Assembly (NCBI RefSeq): GCF_900156335.1
Contig: NZ_FTMZ01000023.1
Span: forward strand, 20,823-84,822
From: Sphaerotilus natans
GTDB taxonomy: Bacteria; Pseudomonadota; Gammaproteobacteria; Burkholderiales; Burkholderiaceae_C
Length of the DNA: 64,000 nucleotides
Direction of reading: 5' to 3'
Shown in pieces: positions 47,610-54,583 of this stretch (within the stretch, counting starts at the first letter, position 1; each line of letters opens with the position of its first letter). Position numbers and translations under genes: made by a program. The notes below the pieces were generated by a model. That model was not told the origin of the DNA. It searched no databases and worked only from the letters and a program-made list of their open reading frames with translations.

Positions 47610-49124
47610 ATGAACGACGAGATCTCCCTGGCGATGGACGAGGACGAGGCCCGCCCGGTCGCGGTGCGCACCCGCGCGCCCCGGGGCCTGGGGCTGCGCT
47701 GGCAGATCCACCTGATCGTCGCGGCGCTGATGGGGCTGTTCGTCGCGGCGGTGATCGCGCTGCAGATCGACGCGACCCGGCGCAGCGTGCGCGAGGAGAT
47801 CGTCGCGGCCAACCGGGTCGCCGGCCAGCTGCTGCAGCGCGTCGGCTGGATCTACACCAATGCCGGGCCGGAGGCGCTGGTCGGCTTCCTGCAGCAGCTC
47901 GGCCGGGTGCGCGCCAACGACATCCGGCTGGAGAGCGACGACGGCCGCAGCCTGTTCGTCTCGCCGCCGCCGACCTACAAGCAGGGCCGGGATGCGCCGG
48001 CCTGGTACACCGACCTGGTCACCCCGCCACTGCAGCGCCAGGTCATCCAGCTCCCCGGGGGGCGGCTGACGGTCGAGGCCGAGCCCTCGCGCGCCATCCT
48101 GGACGGCTGGGACGACTTCGTGCGGCTGGCCGGGGCCGGCGCCACCGTGCTGGTGCTGCTCAACATCGGCGTGTTCTGGCTGCTCGGGCGGGCGCTCAGA
48201 CCGCTGCCGACCATCGTCGCCGGGCTGAGCCGGCTGGAAAAGGGCGACTACGCCGCGCGGCTGCCGGCGCTGCCCGGCCGCGATGTCGGCGTGATCGGCC
48301 AGGCGGTCAACCAGCTCGCCGAGGCGATCGAGGCCGAGATCCAGGCGCGGCTGCGCGCCTACGAGGCCGAGCGCACGCTGGAGGAAAGCCGCGAGTTCTC
48401 GCGCCGGCTCGAGGCCCACACCGAGGCCGAGCGCCGCGCCATCGCGCGCGAGCTGCATGACGAGTTCGCGCAGTCGGTCACCGCGATCCGCACGCTGGCA
48501 CGCACCATTCACGCCCGGCTGGGCGAGCGCGACGCCACCGCGGCCCAGGCCGCCGGCATGATCGCCGACGAGGCCGCGCGGCTCTACGAGGCGATGCACG
48601 GCCTGATCCCGCGGCTGGCGCCGCCCGCGCTCGACGACCTGGGCCTGGCCGACGCGCTGACCGAGCTGGCCGACGCCTCGCGCAGCCGCTTCAACGACGT
48701 CGGCATCGATCTGGCGCTCAGCGGCCTGGAGCAGAGCCGCTCGCTGCCGGCCGAGCCGGCGCGCGCCGCCTACCGGGCGGCGCAGGAGGCGCTGACCAAC
48801 GCACTGCGCCACAGCGGCGCCTCGCGCATCAGCCTGCGCGCCGAGGCCGACCCGCAGTCGCTGCGGCTGACGATCGATGACAATGGCCGCGGTCTGCCCG
48901 AGGACTGGGCCCGGCGCGGCCACTACGGCCTGCGCGGCCTGCGCGAGCGGGTCGCCGCGCTCGAGGGCCGGCTGACGCTGGGTGAGCGTCCGGAAGGCGG
49001 CGGCACCCGCATCGAGGCCTGGCTGCCGCTGGAGCGCGACTGGTCGCGCCGCCCGCCGGGCAGCCGCGCCGGCACGAACGACGGCACCGACGACACTGCT
49101 GCAGGACGGGAAACATCGAGATGA
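47610..49124 (+). CDS. NarX/UhpB-type sensor histidine kinase
   Basis: A 504-residue membrane kinase. Span 1 at about 28-50, periplasmic domain about 51-165, span 2 at about 170-192, HAMP ('RALRPLPTIVAGLSRLEKGDY'), coiled coil, HisKA_3 with 'ERRAIARELHDEFAQSVTAI' (phospho-His in RELHDE), and HATPase_c ('AAQEALTNALRHSGAS', 'DDNGRGL', 'GHYGLRGLRERV'). It is transcribed divergently from pqqA and overlaps its response regulator by 4 nt. A role in controlling PQQ synthesis or PQQ-dependent alcohol oxidation is plausible from position. Confidence 0.93.
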   Translation: MNDEISLAMDEDEARPVAVRTRAPRGLGLRWQIHLIVAALMGLFVAAVIALQIDATRRSVREEIVAANRVAGQLLQRVGWIYTNAGPEALVGFLQQLGRVRANDIRLESDDGRSLFVSPPPTYKQGRDAPAWYTDLVTPPLQRQVIQLPGGRLTVEAEPSRAILDGWDDFVRLAGAGATVLVLLNIGVFWLLGRALRPLPTIVAGLSRLEKGDYAARLPALPGRDVGVIGQAVNQLAEAIEAEIQARLRAYEAERTLEESREFSRRLEAHTEAERRAIARELHDEFAQSVTAIRTLARTIHARLGERDATAAQAAGMIADEAARLYEAMHGLIPRLAPPALDDLGLADALTELADASRSRFNDVGIDLALSGLEQSRSLPAEPARAAYRAAQEALTNALRHSGASRISLRAEADPQSLRLTIDDNGRGLPEDWARRGHYGLRGLRERVAALEGRLTLGERPEGGGTRIEAWLPLERDWSRRPPGSRAGTNDGTDDTAAGRETSR

Positions 49125-49753
49125 TCCGGGTGATGCTGGTCGACGACCACGCGCTGGTGCGCATGGGATTTCGCATGCTGCTGGCCGAGAGCGGCGACAT
49201 CGAGGTCGTCGGCGAGGCCGACAGCGGCGAGCAGGCGCTGGCCCGCGTCGCCGAGCTGCGGCCGGAAGTCGTCGTGCTCGACATCTCGATGCCGGGCATG
49301 GGCGGGCTGGAGGTGCTGCGCCGGCTGCATGCGCGCGGCGGTCTGCGGCTGCTGATGCTGTCGGCGCATGACGACAGCGCGCATGCGCGCCGGGCGCTCG
49401 ACGCCGGCGCGGCCGGCTTCCTGTCCAAGCGCAGTGCGCCGGAAAACCTGCCCGAGGCGATCCGGGCCGTCGCGGCCGGGCGGCGCTGGCTCGATGCCGA
49501 CATCGCCCGCCAGCTCGCGCTGGCGGCGATCGATGGCAGCGGTGCGCATCCGGCCGAGCGGCTGTCCTCGCGCGAGTTCGAGGTCTTCGTGCAGCTCGCG
49601 CGCGGCCGCTCGGTGCAGGACATCGCGGCCGACCTGAAGCTGTCGGCCAGCACCATCGGCACCCACCTCTATCACGTCAAGCAGAAGCTCGAGGCCGCCA
49701 ACCAGGCCGAGCTGACGCTGCTGGCACTGCGCTGGGGCCTGATCGAGGCGTGA
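49121..49753 (+). CDS. NarL/LuxR-type response regulator
   Basis: A 210-residue regulator: receiver ('MLVDDHALVR', Asp in 'VVVLDISMPGMGG', Lys in 'AGFLSKRSAP') and a C-terminal LuxR HTH (about 145-205: 'LSSREFEVFVQLARGRSVQDIAADLKLSASTIGTHLYHVKQKL' in outline). It is the cognate partner of the upstream kinase by overlap (ATGA). Target promoters are unknown; the divergent pqqA promoter is the closest candidate. Confidence 0.95.
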   Translation: MIRVMLVDDHALVRMGFRMLLAESGDIEVVGEADSGEQALARVAELRPEVVVLDISMPGMGGLEVLRRLHARGGLRLLMLSAHDDSAHARRALDAGAAGFLSKRSAPENLPEAIRAVAAGRRWLDADIARQLALAAIDGSGAHPAERLSSREFEVFVQLARGRSVQDIAADLKLSASTIGTHLYHVKQKLEAANQAELTLLALRWGLIEA

Positions 49754-49798
49754 CGCGCACAAGCGAGGCCGGGACCGCCGGCCGGTCGGCCAGTCGGC

Positions 49799-49972
49799 TC
49801 AGTTCGATGCGGCCGAGGCCGGCGCCGCTGGCGCGCTGGCCCCGTGGGCCGACGAGCTGTCATGGCTCTCGACGCCATGCTTCTCGCCGCCCATGTCGAT
49901 GTCGCCCCCCTTGCTGAGCATGTACATCGCGGCGGCGGCAAAGACGATGAAGCCGAGAATCAGTTTCCACAT
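49799..49972 (-). CDS. Small single-span membrane protein
   Basis: A 57-residue protein: one hydrophobic N-terminal helix (MWKLILGFIVFAAAAMYMLS) followed by a short 'KGGDIDMGGEKHG' acidic stretch and an Ala/Ser/Pro-rich tail. A GGAG ribosome site lies just upstream of the ATG. Similar 50-60 residue proteins occur in related genomes without known function. It is encoded between the response regulator and the transporter on the minus strand, with 158 nt to the transporter stop. Confidence 0.6.
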   Translation of the reverse strand: MWKLILGFIVFAAAAMYMLSKGGDIDMGGEKHGVESHDSSSAHGASAPAAPASAASN

Positions 49973-50130
49973 GAGAGAAGTCTCCTGAGTGCAGGGTGCA
50001 GAGTGCGGGATGCGGGGGAAATGCCAGGTGGCGTGTGGTCGACAAGACGCCGGGGTGCCGCTTGCGCAGCCCCCGGCGTCCGTGCCCGGATGACGGAGGC
50101 CATCCGGAATCGCGGCCTCCGTGCGTGGCC

Positions 50131-51822
50131 TCAGTCGCCGGCGTAGATGTCGACGTCCTTGGTCTCGCGCACGAACAGCAGGCCGATCACGAAGGTGACT
50201 GCCGCGATCGTGATCGGATACCACAGGCCGTGATAGATGTTGCCGTTCTGGGCGACCATCGCGAAGGCGATCGTCGGCATCAGGCCGCCGAACCAGCCGT
50301 TGCCGATGTGATACGGCAGCGACATCGAGGTGTAGCGGATCCGGGTCGGGAACATCTCGACCAGCATCGCGGCGATCGGGCCGTAGACCATGGTCACGTA
50401 CAGCACCAGCACCGACAGGATCAGCACGATCTTGACCTTGTCGATCTTGGCCGGATCGGCCTTCGGCGGGTAGCCTGCGTCCTTCAGCGCAGCGCTCACG
50501 TCCTTCTTGAACTGCGCGATCGCCTTGCCGCTGGCGTCGTCGAACTTGTGGCCACCGGCGGTCAGCACGCCGGTCGGGGGCACGATCTCCTTGTCACCGA
50601 TGCGGATGACCGCACCGGAGCCCGCCGGAGCCTCCTCGTTCGAGTAGCTGGCCGAGTTCTGTGCCAGCGCACGCTTGGCGATGTCGCAGGGGTTGGTGAA
50701 GTCGACCTCGCGGGCGATCGGGCTGCCCTGGAAGGAGCAGGTCGCCGGGTCGGCCTTCACGACGATGGGCACGGTCGCCTGGGCGCGGGCCAGGTCCGGG
50801 TTGGCCGCTTCGGTCAGCGCCTTGAACAGCGGGAAGTAGGTGACGACCGCCAGCAGCATGCCCGCCAGGATGATCGGCTTGCGGCCGATCTTGTCCGACA
50901 GCGTGCCGAAGACGACGAAGAACGGCGTGCCGACGATCAGCGAAGCGGCCACCAGCATGTTGGCGGTGGAGCCGTCGACCTTGAGCACGCTGGTCAGGAA
51001 GAACAGCGCGTAGAACTGGCCCGAATACCAGACCACCGCCTGGCCGGCCACCAGACCGAACAGCGCCAGCAGCACGATCTTCAGGTTCTTCCACTGACCG
51101 AAGGACTCCGACAGCGGCGACTTCGAGGTCTTGCCCTCTTCCTTCATCTTCTTGAAGGCGGGCGATTCGTTCATCGTCATGCGGATCCACACCGAGATGG
51201 CCAGCAGCAGGATCGAGACGATGAAGGGAACGCGCCAGCCCCAGTCGGCAAAGGCTTCCTCGCCAACCGCGGTGCGGGTGCCCAGGATCACCATCAGCGA
51301 CAGGAACAGGCCCAGCGTCGCGGTGGTCTGGATCCAGGCGGTGTAGGCGCCACGGCGGCCGTGCGGCGCGTGCTCGGCCACATAGGTGGCGGCGCCGCCG
51401 TACTCGCCGCCCAGGGCCAGGCCCTGCAGCATGCGCAGCACGATCAGGATGATCGGCGCAGCAATGCCGATCGACGCGTAGTTCGGCAGCACCCCGACGA
51501 TGAAGGTGGCCAGACCCATGATCAGGATCGTGACCAGGAAGGTGTACTTGCGCCCGATCATGTCGCCGAGCCGGCCGAACACCAGCGCGCCGAACGGCCG
51601 CACGATGAAGCCGGCCGCAAACGCCAGCAGCGCGAAGATGAAGGCGGCCGAGGGATCCAGGCCGCTGAAGAACTGCTTGGCGATGATCGCCGCGAGCGAG
51701 CCGTACAGGTAGAAGTCGTACCACTCGAACACGGTGCCGAGCGACGAGGCGAAGATGACCTTCTTTTCCTCGGCGGTCATTGGCGGCGCGGCGCCCCGGG
51801 CGTTTGCGGGAATGCTGGACAT
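50131..51822 (-). CDS. MHS-family MFS transporter (metabolite:H+ symporter)
   Basis: A 563-residue major facilitator of the ShiA/ProP/KgtP group: 'SSLGTVFEWYDFYLYGSLAA', 'RPFGALVFGRLGDMIGRKYTF', 'LQGLALGGEYGGAATYVAEHAP' and 'LSDKIGRKPIILAG'. Family members have about 430-500 residues; the excess is an unusual hydrophilic insert at about 350-455 containing two Cys (TCSFQG, NPCDIA) between membrane spans. It probably imports a carboxylate or osmolyte. Its promoter lies in the 51823-52019 gap. Confidence 0.92.
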   Translation of the reverse strand: MSSIPANARGAAPPMTAEEKKVIFASSLGTVFEWYDFYLYGSLAAIIAKQFFSGLDPSAAFIFALLAFAAGFIVRPFGALVFGRLGDMIGRKYTFLVTILIMGLATFIVGVLPNYASIGIAAPIILIVLRMLQGLALGGEYGGAATYVAEHAPHGRRGAYTAWIQTTATLGLFLSLMVILGTRTAVGEEAFADWGWRVPFIVSILLLAISVWIRMTMNESPAFKKMKEEGKTSKSPLSESFGQWKNLKIVLLALFGLVAGQAVVWYSGQFYALFFLTSVLKVDGSTANMLVAASLIVGTPFFVVFGTLSDKIGRKPIILAGMLLAVVTYFPLFKALTEAANPDLARAQATVPIVVKADPATCSFQGSPIAREVDFTNPCDIAKRALAQNSASYSNEEAPAGSGAVIRIGDKEIVPPTGVLTAGGHKFDDASGKAIAQFKKDVSAALKDAGYPPKADPAKIDKVKIVLILSVLVLYVTMVYGPIAAMLVEMFPTRIRYTSMSLPYHIGNGWFGGLMPTIAFAMVAQNGNIYHGLWYPITIAAVTFVIGLLFVRETKDVDIYAGD

Positions 51823-52019
51823 GTCTTTGTCTCCTCAACCATGACTGGCGCCGCGACCACGGCGCAGCTCCACTGTCGAAGTGACTTCTGACCGATTCCT
51901 GACTCAATTCCAACAGAAGCTTACGGAATCAAGGGCAACCCGGACCGTTCATTCCGCCATGTGACAAATCGTAGGAATTGATCCAGCAACATAGGGATAG
52001 TCCCGAGTCATGATCAGCA

Positions 52020-52781
52020 TCAATTTTCGTCAGGAAAAACCCCTGCACCGCGACCTGAACCGGATCGCGCCGGGAGCTGCTGCCAGACCGCCTCGCGCCG
52101 CGTCGCGTCCATCGACGACCAAGCCGCGATCTCGTCGAGGGTGCGCCGGCAGCCCTCGCACCAGCCAGTGACCGGATCCATGCGGCACAGGTTGATGCAG
52201 GGACTGGCCGGGCGGGCGGGCGCTGGAGCAGGCGCGGTCTCGGTCACCACGTCGAGCACCGGCGCCTGGTCGCTCAGACGAACCAGATCGGCCGGACTCA
52301 GCGGGAAGACCGCGTTGGGATGACCCGCGGCGGCCCAGATCAGGTCGAACCGGAACAGCTCTCGGTCGATCAGCACCACCGGCGGCTCCCGGTGCGCAAC
52401 CGGCGAGACGCCGCCGATCGAGAAGCCGGTGCGCGCCTTGACGAAGGCTGCATCGGCCCGGCCGATCGGTCCGGCATGGGCAGCCACCTTGCGCTCGTCG
52501 ACCCGGCGGTCGCCGGATGTCACCACCAGCACGGCCCGCTCGTCGGCTCGACGCCGGAAGATCACGCTCTTGGCGATCTGGCCGAGCTCGACGCCCAGCG
52601 CATCGGCCGCCTCCTGGGCGGTGCGGGCTGCCACGTCGAGCCAGCGTGGCAGACGGGCATGCCCGAGCTGCGCCAGTCGATCGGTCACGCGCCGGACCGG
52701 CTCGGACAGCTCGGACAGCTCGGACAGCTCGGGCCGGTCGATCGTCGAGGAAGAGGGGGCCTGGAACCGATCTGTTGTCAT
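52020..52781 (-). CDS. YbaK/ProX-type aminoacyl-tRNA deacylase fused to DUF1289
   Basis: A 253-residue two-domain protein. Residues about 30-190 are a YbaK-fold trans-editing deacylase ('AKSVIFRR', 'VVTSGDRRVDERKVAAHAG', 'GFSIGGVSPVAHREP', 'LIDRELFRFDLIWAAAGHPNAVFPL'; the G-x-x-GG-P substrate loop is present), which clears mischarged Pro/Cys-type tRNAs. Residues about 200-245 are DUF1289 ('SPCINLCRMDPVTGWCEGCRRTLDEI', four Cys, probable metal site). The N-terminus contains a Glu-Leu-Ser tripeptide repeat encoded by tandem 9-mers. The ATG at 52781 precedes the repeat. Confidence 0.88.
   Translation of the reverse strand: MTTDRFQAPSSSTIDRPELSELSELSEPVRRVTDRLAQLGHARLPRWLDVAARTAQEAADALGVELGQIAKSVIFRRRADERAVLVVTSGDRRVDERKVAAHAGPIGRADAAFVKARTGFSIGGVSPVAHREPPVVLIDRELFRFDLIWAAAGHPNAVFPLSPADLVRLSDQAPVLDVVTETAPAPAPARPASPCINLCRMDPVTGWCEGCRRTLDEIAAWSSMDATRREAVWQQLPARSGSGRGAGVFPDEN
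52702..52728. repeat. Tandem 9-bp repeat within the deacylase gene
   Basis: Three exact copies of TCGGACAGC in tandem, with a degenerate fourth (TCGGGCCGG). Being a multiple of three, slippage would only change the length of the Ser-Glu-Leu linker at the protein N-terminus. Confidence 0.85.
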
Positions 52782-52895
52782 GAGCCGACGCGCATCCGGG
52801 AAGTGTGGAAAGAGTCGGGGATCTTCGCATGTCCGCCCGGTACCCCCGCGAACACGGGGGACGTGTCCATCCTCGCTGCTCGCGATCATCCACTC

Positions 52896-53417
52896 ATGCC
52901 CATGACCCGCGTCAGCGATCCCGCCTCGACCCTGAACGACCCGATCCCGCCGACGGTCCAGCCTGACGGCACGCGTCCGCCCCGGGTGGTGATCGACACC
53001 GCGGTCATCGTCTCGGCCCTGGTCTTTGGCGGCAGCCAGTCGGCACGGCTGCGCCGGGCCTGGCGCCACGGCTACTGCCGGCCGATGCTGTGCCGGGCCA
53101 CGCTGATCGACCTGATGCAGGCCCTGGCCCGACCGGAGTTCGGCTTCACCCCGCATGAGCAGCAGACGCTGCTGGGCGAGTTCCTGCCCCATGCGCTGAA
53201 GGTGCGGGCCCCGGGCGTGCTGCCGCCCGACGCCAGCCAGCCGCTGATGCTGCCCTTCGTGCAGCTGGCGCTGGCCGGGCGCGCCCATGTGCTGGTGAGC
53301 GCGGATGCGGCGCTGCTGACCGCGCGCGGCACCACCTTGCCCTTCGCGGTGATGGCGCTCGAGCCTTTCCTGCTGATGCTGCGCGACAGCCCGATCAACC
53401 CGCAGCCGCTGCGCTGA
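52896..53417 (+). CDS. Divergent PIN-domain protein (COG1569-like putative toxin family)
   Basis: A 173-residue PIN-fold protein: strand-acid 'PRVVIDTAVIVSALVFGG' (Asp near 33; the usual Asn of DTNV is Ala), 'LIDLMQALARPEFGF', and 'LALAGRAHVLVSADAALL' (C-terminal Asp). The central acidic pair DPDD is replaced by 'PPDASQP', so nuclease activity may be weak or absent. No antitoxin gene is adjacent. Close homologues are widespread in Burkholderiales chromosomes, which argues against a plasmid-type toxin role. Convergent overlap of 23 nt with the AEC carrier gene. Confidence 0.78.
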   Translation: MPMTRVSDPASTLNDPIPPTVQPDGTRPPRVVIDTAVIVSALVFGGSQSARLRRAWRHGYCRPMLCRATLIDLMQALARPEFGFTPHEQQTLLGEFLPHALKVRAPGVLPPDASQPLMLPFVQLALAGRAHVLVSADAALLTARGTTLPFAVMALEPFLLMLRDSPINPQPLR

Positions 53418-54417
53418 AGCCGCCGCGGCGCCACAGGTCGAGCAGCATCAGCCACAGCGGCGCACTCAGCATGAAGCCGGCCGTCGACAGCACGATCACC
53501 GTGCTGGCCTCGCCCTCGCGGACCTGGTAGCGCTGCGCGAACAGCATCGCGTTGCTGCCGGTGGGCAGGGCCGCGGCCAGCACCAGCACCGACAGCGCCA
53601 GCCCGTCGAGCCGGAACACCAGCACCGCCGAGGCCGCCACCAGCGCCGGCAGCAGCAGCAGCTTCATCGCCGCGATCGCGGCCGAGCGGCGCCAGTGCTC
53701 GCCCAGACCGTACTGCGCCAGCGACACCCCGATCAGCGCCAGGCACAGCGGCACGCCGGCCTGGGCCAGCAGGCCGCTGACCTCGTCGAGCAGCCGTGGC
53801 AGCGGCAGGCCCAGCGCGTTCCAGCCCAGGCCGGCGAGCACCGGCAGCGTGACCGGATGGATCAGCGACTGGCGCAGGATGGTCAGCAGCATCGTGCCGA
53901 GCGGCGGCCGGGCCGCGCCGGCCGCCCGCGCCGCGGCCCGCGCCAGCGCGATCTCGGCCAGCACCGTCTGCGCGCTCAACAGCACCAGCGCGTGCAGGCT
54001 GACGATGGCGATGTGCAGCTGCAGCCCGGCCTCGCCGAACATCGCCGCGGCAAAAGGCAGGCCGACCTGCACCGTGTTGCCGAAGCTGGCGGTCACCGCG
54101 CTGACCGCCGGTGCGGCCGGGCCGTCCTGCCGCGCACGCGGATCATCGCGGTCGCGCCGGGCGAAGCTCCACCGCGCCAGCAGGCTCCAGAGCAGCAGCG
54201 GCGCGAAGAAGGCCAGCAGCAGCGTCCACGGCAGATGCGCCAGATCCACCTTCGCCATCGACCGGAACAGCAGCGCCGGCACGAAGACCAGGAAAGCCAG
54301 GTTGGACAGCGCACGCAGGCCGACGGCGCCGCCGGTCAGCCCGGCACGGGCCGCACCGAAGCCGATGCCGCCGACGATGAACAGCGCCAGCAGCCGCAGG
54401 AAGAGATCGAGCGTCAT
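53395..54417 (-). CDS. AEC-family (auxin efflux carrier-like) transporter
   Basis: A 340-residue membrane protein with about ten spans in two halves. Typical features: 'IGFGAARAGLTGGAVGLRALSNLAFLVFVPALLF' (outline), 'SFGNTVQVGLPFAAAMFGEAGL', and C-terminal 'ALPTGSNAMLFAQRYQV', the family's Asn-rich substrate motifs. Bacterial members export or import malonate, malate or similar acids. The ATG at 54417 is selected rather than 54438. The region upstream (54418-54583) holds only REP-like repeats and the topB stop. Confidence 0.9.
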   Translation of the reverse strand: MTLDLFLRLLALFIVGGIGFGAARAGLTGGAVGLRALSNLAFLVFVPALLFRSMAKVDLAHLPWTLLLAFFAPLLLWSLLARWSFARRDRDDPRARQDGPAAPAVSAVTASFGNTVQVGLPFAAAMFGEAGLQLHIAIVSLHALVLLSAQTVLAEIALARAAARAAGAARPPLGTMLLTILRQSLIHPVTLPVLAGLGWNALGLPLPRLLDEVSGLLAQAGVPLCLALIGVSLAQYGLGEHWRRSAAIAAMKLLLLPALVAASAVLVFRLDGLALSVLVLAAALPTGSNAMLFAQRYQVREGEASTVIVLSTAGFMLSAPLWLMLLDLWRRGGFSAAAAG

Positions 54418-54469
54418 GCCCGCACCCTCGTCATGCACGCACCCTCGTCATGCCCGCCCCCCTCCCCGT

Positions 54470-54547
54470 CATGCCCGCGAAGGCGGGCACCCACGACGAG
54501 CAGAAGCCGGCGGCAGGCGTGGGTCCTCGCCTTCGCGAGGATGACGG
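54470..54547. repeat. Paired REP-like element, copy 2
   Basis: Two arms of the same pattern in opposite orientation: CGTCATGCCCGCGAAGGCGGGC... (about 54469-54498) and the 31-bp arm at 54517-54547 that is identical to 7744-7774. Each arm forms its own hairpin. It sits between divergent AEC and convergent topB ends, outside any gene. Confidence 0.85.
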
Positions 54548-54583
54548 TGGCGGGAGACGACCGTGGATCGCCGGGAACACTAA

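Noticed and set aside
52896..53417. PIN protein as toxin of a toxin-antitoxin pair
   Set aside because: No small antitoxin gene on either side and acidic catalytic residues are eroded.
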